A stretch of 11,629 bases of DNA, taken from contig CAZBNU010000123.1 of NCBI GenBank assembly GCA_964493075.1, positions 1-11,629 on the forward strand, written 5' to 3'. Shown here one piece after another: positions 6,945-11,629 of this stretch. Position numbers and translations under genes: made by a program. Numbering within the stretch: the stretch's first letter is position 1; each line of letters begins with the position of its first letter. Source of the DNA: SLFT01 sp964493075 (GTDB taxonomy: Bacteria > Hydrogenedentota > Hydrogenedentia > Hydrogenedentales > CAITNO01). A model generated the notes under the pieces. That model worked only from the letters and a program-made list of their open reading frames with translations, ran no database searches and had not been told where the DNA came from.

Positions 6945-7757
6945 TTACTTCAAGAAAAGGTTCAAAACGGAAGTAAACTGTCCCGGCGATTCAACATGCG
7001 GCGAGTGACTGCATCCTTCAATAATCTCCAGCCTTCCCTTTGGAAACAATGCCGTCATTTCTTCGCCAATCCTGCAATACTTCTCGTCCTTTTCTCCGAC
7101 GACAACAAGTGTGGGCATATCCAGTTGTTGTAATTCCTTCCAACAATCGGGTTGTGATGCAACACCCAAAGCGTGCAAAGATTCCAATAACGCGGGTGGA
7201 TTATTCTTTATGCGTTGCTGTACGAGCGATTCAAAAAGTACAGGCTGTTTTGATAGTTCCGCGAACAGCGGCTGCTGGTACCAGCGGCGTAGAAATGCCT
7301 CAAATTCCGCTGACCCCTCCCCCATGCCTGCGAGTTCCTGCTGGAGACTTTTGTCCTGAATAAGGCGGCTGCTTCGTTCCTGTTCCGTGCGCAGTCCGGG
7401 TGATGTTGATACAAGCACCAGCCGTGAAATCCTGTGTGGGTAGTGAAGAGCAGTATACAGTGCAATTCTTCCACCCATAGAGTAGCCGATCAAGGTGCAG
7501 GTGTCTATCCCTCCGGCATCAAGATACTCAATCAGGGCTGCTGCAATATCTGGGATGCCAGCTGCGGCTCCGGCAATGTCGTATCGTTGTGCGCCATGTC
7601 CCGACAAGTCTGGACACAGGCATTGAACCGCAGGCGCAATAGATTCCGCCACTCCTTTCCAATCTTCTCCGCAGCCCATGAAACCATGTAGCATAATCGC
7701 CGCAGGTGCGCTTGTGCTTTCGGTTCCAAAGCGATGCCATTTCAAGAGTGCTGCCAT
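6945..7757 (-). CDS. menH: Alpha/beta hydrolase, MenH-like (SHCHC synthase)
   Basis: The sequence fits MenH, which eliminates pyruvate from SEPHCHC to give SHCHC in menaquinone synthesis. With the start used here (270 aa) there are LHGF at 23-26, the nucleophile motif GYSMGG at 91-96 (Ser93), Asp224 in VGEKDEKY, and His251 in GCSHSPHVE. MenH-like details beyond the general fold are GYSMGGRIALYTALHYP, SPGL with a following ER motif, RRWYQQPLF, and R-KNNPPALLESL. The start is ambiguous. ATG at 7757 has AGGA 7 nt upstream (7765-7768) and an N-terminus of the right length. ATG at 7787 has no clear site. The longest frame, from 7820, would read into the palindromic repeat and encode repeat sequence. 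No other menaquinone gene is visible, so the function rests on sequence features alone; a different hydrolase substrate is possible. Confidence 0.8.
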   Translation of the reverse strand: MAALLKWHRFGTESTSAPAAIMLHGFMGCGEDWKGVAESIAPAVQCLCPDLSGHGAQRYDIAGAAAGIPDIAAALIEYLDAGGIDTCTLIGYSMGGRIALYTALHYPHRISRLVLVSTSPGLRTEQERSSRLIQDKSLQQELAGMGEGSAEFEAFLRRWYQQPLFAELSKQPVLFESLVQQRIKNNPPALLESLHALGVASQPDCWKELQQLDMPTLVVVGEKDEKYCRIGEEMTALFPKGRLEIIEGCSHSPHVESPGQFTSVLNLFLK

Positions 7758-7804
7758 CAGATGATCCTGTTTACAGTGATAGTTCATAAGGCGACGACCG
7801 CTAC

Positions 7805-7885
7805 CGTCATTGCGAGGCACGAAGCAATCTCGTTAGTCCATATACTATCACGTAACACCAGATTGCTTCGTTCCTCGCAATGACG
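7805..7885. repeat. 81-bp imperfect palindrome, MITE/REP-like dispersed repeat
   Basis: Two 26-bp arms, 7805-7830 and 7860-7885, are inverted copies differing at one position (25 of 26) and are separated by 29 nt. The left arm contains CGTCATTGCGAGG followed by ACGAAGCAATCT. I recall this kind of TCATTGCGAGG...CGAAGCAATC repeat as dispersed and multicopy in many unrelated bacterial genomes. Only one copy lies in this window. It sits in the divergent gap between menH and the DUF4838 gene, so it lies upstream of both and cannot be a shared terminator. No target-site duplication is obvious at its edges. Confidence 0.8.
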
Positions 7886-7946
7886 ATGTGAATTTTGCCT
7901 TAATTAATAAACTGGGTTGTGGAAAACGAACACGTTGTATATTATC

Positions 7947-7955
7947 TGTTATGAT
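7947..7955 (+). promoter_or_regulatory. Candidate extended -10 for the DUF4838-LamG gene pair
   Basis: TGTTATGAT matches the extended -10 pattern TGnTATAAT with one mismatch and lies 35 nt before the ATG at 7991. An alternative is TTGTGG (7917-7922), 17 nt, TATTAT (7940-7945). Neither has a strong -35. Both lie downstream of the palindromic repeat. Confidence 0.35.
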
Positions 7956-7978
7956 ACAGCGTACTGCACCGAAAAATG

Positions 7979-7984
7979 AAGGAG
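7979..7984 (+). promoter_or_regulatory. Ribosome binding site that decides the DUF4838 gene start
   Basis: AAGGAG lies 6 nt before the ATG at 7991. The earlier in-frame ATG at 7976 overlaps the region of this site and has no purine-rich site of its own, so translation most likely begins at 7991. Confidence 0.65.
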
Positions 7985-7990
7985 ACCGCC

Positions 7991-10390
7991 ATGCATGCCT
8001 GTCTGTGTATCGCTTCCATGTTTATAACGCAACTGACTGTACCCCTGATTTCCGGTTCTTCCGTGTCCGAACCTGTGCAGTTTGCCGCCGAGGAACTTGG
8101 CCGCTACATTACGGAATCTACTGGTTCTGATATTCCCGTTATACACAACGAAGCGCTGAACCAGATTAATACGCTTCTTCTCGGGACGGAAAATTCCGAA
8201 GGTCTGGAATTGCAATTTCCGGAGTCCAAACACAAGGAAGCATACCGCATTTATACCCCTGAAGGCGGCGGGCGCATCTTTACCGCCAATTCGCCGGGCG
8301 CGCTGCTGTATTCTGTTTACGACTTTCTGGAAACATCCATCGGCTATCGTTGGTACTTCCCGTACCCGGAGGACAATATCATTCCTGCCGTTACGCTGTC
8401 CGCATTCAATGACATTATGAATACGGTTGAAGACCGTGAAACGGAACCTGCGTTTTCTTTTCGGTCACGTGAATTCCGGGATGTATCGCCCATGACCGAT
8501 GCCACTGACGATCATATCGTGCATCAGATTGACTGGTGGGCGAAACTGCGTATGAACCGTTTTCTCCTGAATTTCGGCTATGTAAAGGATGAGGCATTAT
8601 GGTCGCGATGGCGTCAACGGCTTATTCCTGAAATTAAACGGCGCGGCATGCTTGTGGGTATTGGCGAGCATGGTAGTTACCCCTTGTTTCTGTCGCCCCA
8701 TCGCTATGCCAAAGAGCACCCGGACTGGTACTGTGAGATTGACGGGAACCGCATTGGCGACATGCATACCGAAGCCGGGGAATGGGCGCAATTCTGCACA
8801 ACGAATCCGGAGGCAGTAAAAACGTACTTGGATAATTTCACCGTTTTTGTCCTTGAACATCCCGAGATTGATTTTTATTATCCTGCGCCAAACGACGTAG
8901 GCCGATGGTGTGAGTGCGAACGTTGCCGTGAGTTGTCCATTGCCGACCGGTATCTGCAATTGAACAATCAGATTGCAGAGGTAGTCAACAAGGTAAAGCC
9001 CGGCACGCGCATTATGCATCTGGCGTACAGCAACCACCGCCTGCCACCGGAACACACGCTGCCCCATAACATGATAGATGTGGATGTCGCCTGCTGGGGC
9101 CGCGACTTTTCCTATTCCCTGTGCGACCAGAACACCATGCCCGATGATATAGATTACCTGGATGTGTTTCGGCAATGGGCAGTGCTTTGCGGCAATACGG
9201 GTGAGCAGCAGAATGCACGCCTTCTGTACCATTGGAAAATCATGCGCCAATACTGGCTTGGCATGCACCTGTTGCCTTTATCAATTATGGATGATGATTT
9301 CAAGTGCATCCAGGAGTTGGGTATTGCGGGCTTTGATCTGCCCCTGGGGTTTATCGGGATATGGACAAAAGCACTCAACACCTATGCAGCCGCCAATAAA
9401 TGTTGGAATCCTGATACCCCCAGTGCCTCACTCACAGATCGGTTCATGAAGGATTACTATGGTGCATACGCAGACAGCGCCATGAGGCTATATGAACTTG
9501 CAGAGGACGCATTCAAGGATCGGCGCTATGGACGCAGCCTTACCCTGGCATGGTTTCCGGATACCAGCAAAGTGCGGGACACGCCCCTGGAGGGGCTCGG
9601 TGAAAATGCGCGTCATGCGCTTTTATGTCTGGAAGAAGCAATCACAATACTTGAACCGCACCTGGAAGTTGAAGAACCCTTTGCATCGCGGTTCCGGAAA
9701 CTTAATGTTGTTCTGCGCCATGCCCAGGATGAGCAGCAGGTTCTTGCGGCCTTTGCTGAATTGATGAACGCCTGTCACGCGCTCAAAAAGAACGAATCTG
9801 ATGTGACGCGACATGCTGCAATACAGGCATGGGAAGCGGCAAAGGCTGCCAACGACGCGCTTGCCGCCAGTTACGCTATCGAAGAGGATGAAGCAGGATT
9901 GTACTGGGATGGCATGAGTTACAAGCAGTTACAGGATGCACTTGCGAAATGGCGTCAGGTAATTGAAAATGTGGATTGGCAACTCATCGGGCACTGGAAT
10001 ACCGAAGATTTTAACAACGCTACCACACCCGTCATAAAGCGGTTGGATGTAACAAAATACATGGGCCGCAATTATTCCGGCACGTTGCAGGTACGCTTCA
10101 ATTATACGGGCGGCGAACTGGGCGCATCCCTTCGTCGTGTTTCGCTTCACCAAATCCAATCTGATGGGAGATCCGTTCTGTTAGTTGAAGATAAACATGG
10201 CGGATTTGCTGGGTACGTTCATGAAAACGCTGCATACCTGCTTGACGTTGAAGGCGCATATTCAACGGATGCACGTCTTGTTATTGAAGTGGAACTGGCA
10301 GCGTATGCCACCTCCGGCAGTGTTTCGCAACGGGGCTGCAAAGGTGATATTCTGATAGGGCTATCAAAGGATTCCAGCAGCAGTAATTGA
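7991..10390 (+). CDS. DUF4838 domain-containing protein, glycoside-hydrolase-like
   Basis: The 799-residue protein has three parts. Residues ~20-135 resemble the alpha/beta domain found at the N-terminus of GH67 alpha-glucuronidases and relatives (FAAEELGRYITESTG, then LLLGTENS and GYRWYFPYPEDNIIP). Residues ~180-465 match DUF4838, a predicted TIM-barrel family, with the hallmark YYPAPNDVGRWCECERC at 296-312. After a helical linker, residues ~665-799 look like a beta-sandwich (DVTKYMGRNYSGTLQVRFNY, then EDKHGGFAGYVHENAAYLLD). Catalytic activity has not been assigned to this family as far as I know; action on a uronic-acid-containing or other complex glycan is a guess from fold similarity. The N-terminus MHACLCIASMFITQLTVPLI is hydrophobic but lacks the usual basic residues, so it is a weak signal peptide. 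The next gene starts 14 nt downstream, which suggests an operon. Confidence 0.85.
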   Translation: MHACLCIASMFITQLTVPLISGSSVSEPVQFAAEELGRYITESTGSDIPVIHNEALNQINTLLLGTENSEGLELQFPESKHKEAYRIYTPEGGGRIFTANSPGALLYSVYDFLETSIGYRWYFPYPEDNIIPAVTLSAFNDIMNTVEDRETEPAFSFRSREFRDVSPMTDATDDHIVHQIDWWAKLRMNRFLLNFGYVKDEALWSRWRQRLIPEIKRRGMLVGIGEHGSYPLFLSPHRYAKEHPDWYCEIDGNRIGDMHTEAGEWAQFCTTNPEAVKTYLDNFTVFVLEHPEIDFYYPAPNDVGRWCECERCRELSIADRYLQLNNQIAEVVNKVKPGTRIMHLAYSNHRLPPEHTLPHNMIDVDVACWGRDFSYSLCDQNTMPDDIDYLDVFRQWAVLCGNTGEQQNARLLYHWKIMRQYWLGMHLLPLSIMDDDFKCIQELGIAGFDLPLGFIGIWTKALNTYAAANKCWNPDTPSASLTDRFMKDYYGAYADSAMRLYELAEDAFKDRRYGRSLTLAWFPDTSKVRDTPLEGLGENARHALLCLEEAITILEPHLEVEEPFASRFRKLNVVLRHAQDEQQVLAAFAELMNACHALKKNESDVTRHAAIQAWEAAKAANDALAASYAIEEDEAGLYWDGMSYKQLQDALAKWRQVIENVDWQLIGHWNTEDFNNATTPVIKRLDVTKYMGRNYSGTLQVRFNYTGGELGASLRRVSLHQIQSDGRSVLLVEDKHGGFAGYVHENAAYLLDVEGAYSTDARLVIEVELAAYATSGSVSQRGCKGDILIGLSKDSSSSN

Positions 10391-10404
10391 AAGGTCAAGT
10401 CCTA

Positions 10405-11629
10405 ATGAAAACATGGTCTACGTATTTTGTCATCGTTTTTATAATCTGCCAATGGGGTGTCGGCGCTGCAGAAAAAAACAATACAAAAGGCCGTCTGGCA
10501 ACGCCTTATCAAAGCATGTATATTGGTGAAGAGGCAACAGGCGATCATGTGCTGGGGTTGTGGCAGTTTGACGGGGAAACTCCCTTGGCGGATGTTTCGG
10601 GTAAGGGCCATGACGGAACATTAAACGGGGCGGCGATTGTTGAGTCGGGACGCTTTGGAGGCGCACTTCAATCGGACCGTGGCTGGCCGGATATTGATCA
10701 ACCTCATCAGGTCATGGTCGCAAACAATCCCGCGTTGACACCCCAAGGCGCATTCACCATTGAGATGTGGGTTCAGCCGTCAGCAGAAATGACGGGCTAC
10801 GAAAACCATCCCACACTTCTGGACAAGAAGTATGTGGCAGACACAGACTATCAGTTCTATTTGAGCAGGGAATTGAAGCCTGATACGCGGCGGCTGGAAA
10901 TGACCTTGGGCTTTGGCAGCGATTCCCAACTGTATTCTTCTGAATACCGTGATTTCTTGCCCGGTGTCTGGCGGCATGTGGCGTTCGTGTATGACGGTAT
11001 GGGCACGGGCAATTTCTTCGTGGACGGTGTGTTCGCTGGCGGGCAGACCTATCCAGAACGGCGCGGCATTGCTCCGGGAGACCACAGGCTTTCCATCGGC
11101 GACAGGATAGGCAGCAACTACCGCGGGTTCCCTGGACTGCTGGATCAGGTGCGGATTTCCGATGTCGCCTTGGAGTTCCGTTCCGTATCGCTTGCGTTGA
11201 ACATGCCGCGCTGTGTGTTTGTGCGCATGGAAGGTGCCCCATCATTGCAACTTGCCGCAACCAATCTACGGCATGTACCCATACCTTCCGCCACTATTAC
11301 GGTCATGCGGGATACAACCGTCATAGACACGTTTATACTGCCGGAACTCGCTTCCGGGGAAAGCCATACTTTTTCTTTCACCTTTGATACGGCGTTACGT
11401 CCGGACACCTATAAACTCGCCGCATCAATTACAATTCCCGGCGATACTCCTTATCATGCAACTGAACATTTCACTCTTGTTACGATTGTGACGCGTCCTC
11501 TCCCCCACACCATGCCGGTGGTGCTTTGGGGAAACGCCCTTGACCAACTGGATGAGGCGCGGGATATCGGGTTCACCCACTGCCTCGGGTTGGGCTGCGA
11601 CTACGGCGCGGTGTGGGAAGCAGGTGCGC
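10405..11629 (+). CDS. Secreted LamG (concanavalin-like) domain protein, 3' end beyond window
   Basis: The frame is open from the ATG at 10405 to the right edge (408 codons, no stop). Residues 1-21 form a signal peptide (MKTWSTYFVIVFIICQWGVGA). Residues ~48-255 are a LamG/concanavalin-A-like jelly roll, with GLWQFDG at 51-57, SGKGHDGTLNGA at 65-76, FTIEMWVQP at 117-125, WRHVAFVYDG at 189-198, FFVDGVF at 204-210 and GLLDQVRIS at 244-252. A second beta-rich region follows (~268-362), probably an Ig-like fold. From about 369 the sequence (MPVVLWGNALDQLDEARDIG, then GFTHCLGLG) resembles the entry of a TIM-barrel glycosidase-type domain, but too little is present to name it. A weak AAGG lies 10 nt before the ATG. 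The likely role is binding and processing of a polysaccharide outside the cytoplasm, together with the DUF4838 protein. Confidence 0.85.
   Translation, partial: MKTWSTYFVIVFIICQWGVGAAEKNNTKGRLATPYQSMYIGEEATGDHVLGLWQFDGETPLADVSGKGHDGTLNGAAIVESGRFGGALQSDRGWPDIDQPHQVMVANNPALTPQGAFTIEMWVQPSAEMTGYENHPTLLDKKYVADTDYQFYLSRELKPDTRRLEMTLGFGSDSQLYSSEYRDFLPGVWRHVAFVYDGMGTGNFFVDGVFAGGQTYPERRGIAPGDHRLSIGDRIGSNYRGFPGLLDQVRISDVALEFRSVSLALNMPRCVFVRMEGAPSLQLAATNLRHVPIPSATITVMRDTTVIDTFILPELASGESHTFSFTFDTALRPDTYKLAASITIPGDTPYHATEHFTLVTIVTRPLPHTMPVVLWGNALDQLDEARDIGFTHCLGLGCDYGAVWEAGA

Noticed and set aside
7788..7820. N-terminal extension of the MenH-like protein (start at 7820)
   Set aside because: The first codons would be encoded by the palindromic repeat, there is no ribosome binding site, and family length favours the start at 7757.
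8597..9268. Minus-strand open frame of 223 codons inside the DUF4838 gene
   Set aside because: The plus-strand frame contains the DUF4838 hallmark residues exactly here; the minus frame has no recognisable domain.
10754..11260. Minus-strand open frame of 168 codons, rich in Arg, Cys and Pro
   Set aside because: It is the complement of the LamG domain coding sequence, which shows clear family motifs; the composition is typical of an antisense artefact.

Overview
The window looks like a bacterial chromosome segment: a conserved translation and cell-envelope gene block on the minus strand, next to an accessory region of secreted carbohydrate-related proteins. The sequence does not name the organism. 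The mix of a DUF4838 protein, a LamG-domain secreted protein and a BNR/Asp-box 'sialidase-like' protein beside housekeeping genes resembles Hydrogenedentota, Lentisphaerota or Planctomycetota. That placement is inference only.

Minus strand, in transcription order from right to left. A MenH-like alpha/beta hydrolase (6945-7757) is followed by a secreted Asp-box beta-propeller protein (5709-6887). Next comes the block rpsB (S2), tsf (EF-Ts), pyrH (UMP kinase), frr (ribosome recycling factor). A strong rho-independent terminator (2561-2597) follows frr. Then come uppS (undecaprenyl diphosphate synthase), cdsA (CDP-diglyceride synthase) and prfB (RF2), which runs off the left edge. uppS and cdsA overlap by 4 bp, frr starts 3 nt after pyrH, and pyrH starts inside a short stretch after the tsf stop, so translational coupling is likely. 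rpsB is preceded by a candidate promoter and by a 74-nt stretch that can fold into a three-way junction ending 30 nt before the start codon. This is a plausible S2 autoregulatory leader.

Plus strand. From 7991 a DUF4838 protein (799 aa) is followed after 14 nt by a LamG-domain secreted protein that runs off the right edge. They look like a two-gene operon for surface or extracellular carbohydrate handling; the substrate is unknown. The divergent gap between menH and the DUF4838 gene holds an 81-bp imperfect palindrome with 26-bp arms (25 of 26 matching). It belongs to the type of dispersed repeat that contains TCATTGCGAGG and CGAAGCAATC.

I found no tRNA, rRNA, CRISPR array, transposase or phage gene. 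No gene-free stretch exceeds 300 bases. The best candidates for something undescribed are the rpsB leader RNA, the palindromic repeat and the DUF4838/LamG gene pair.
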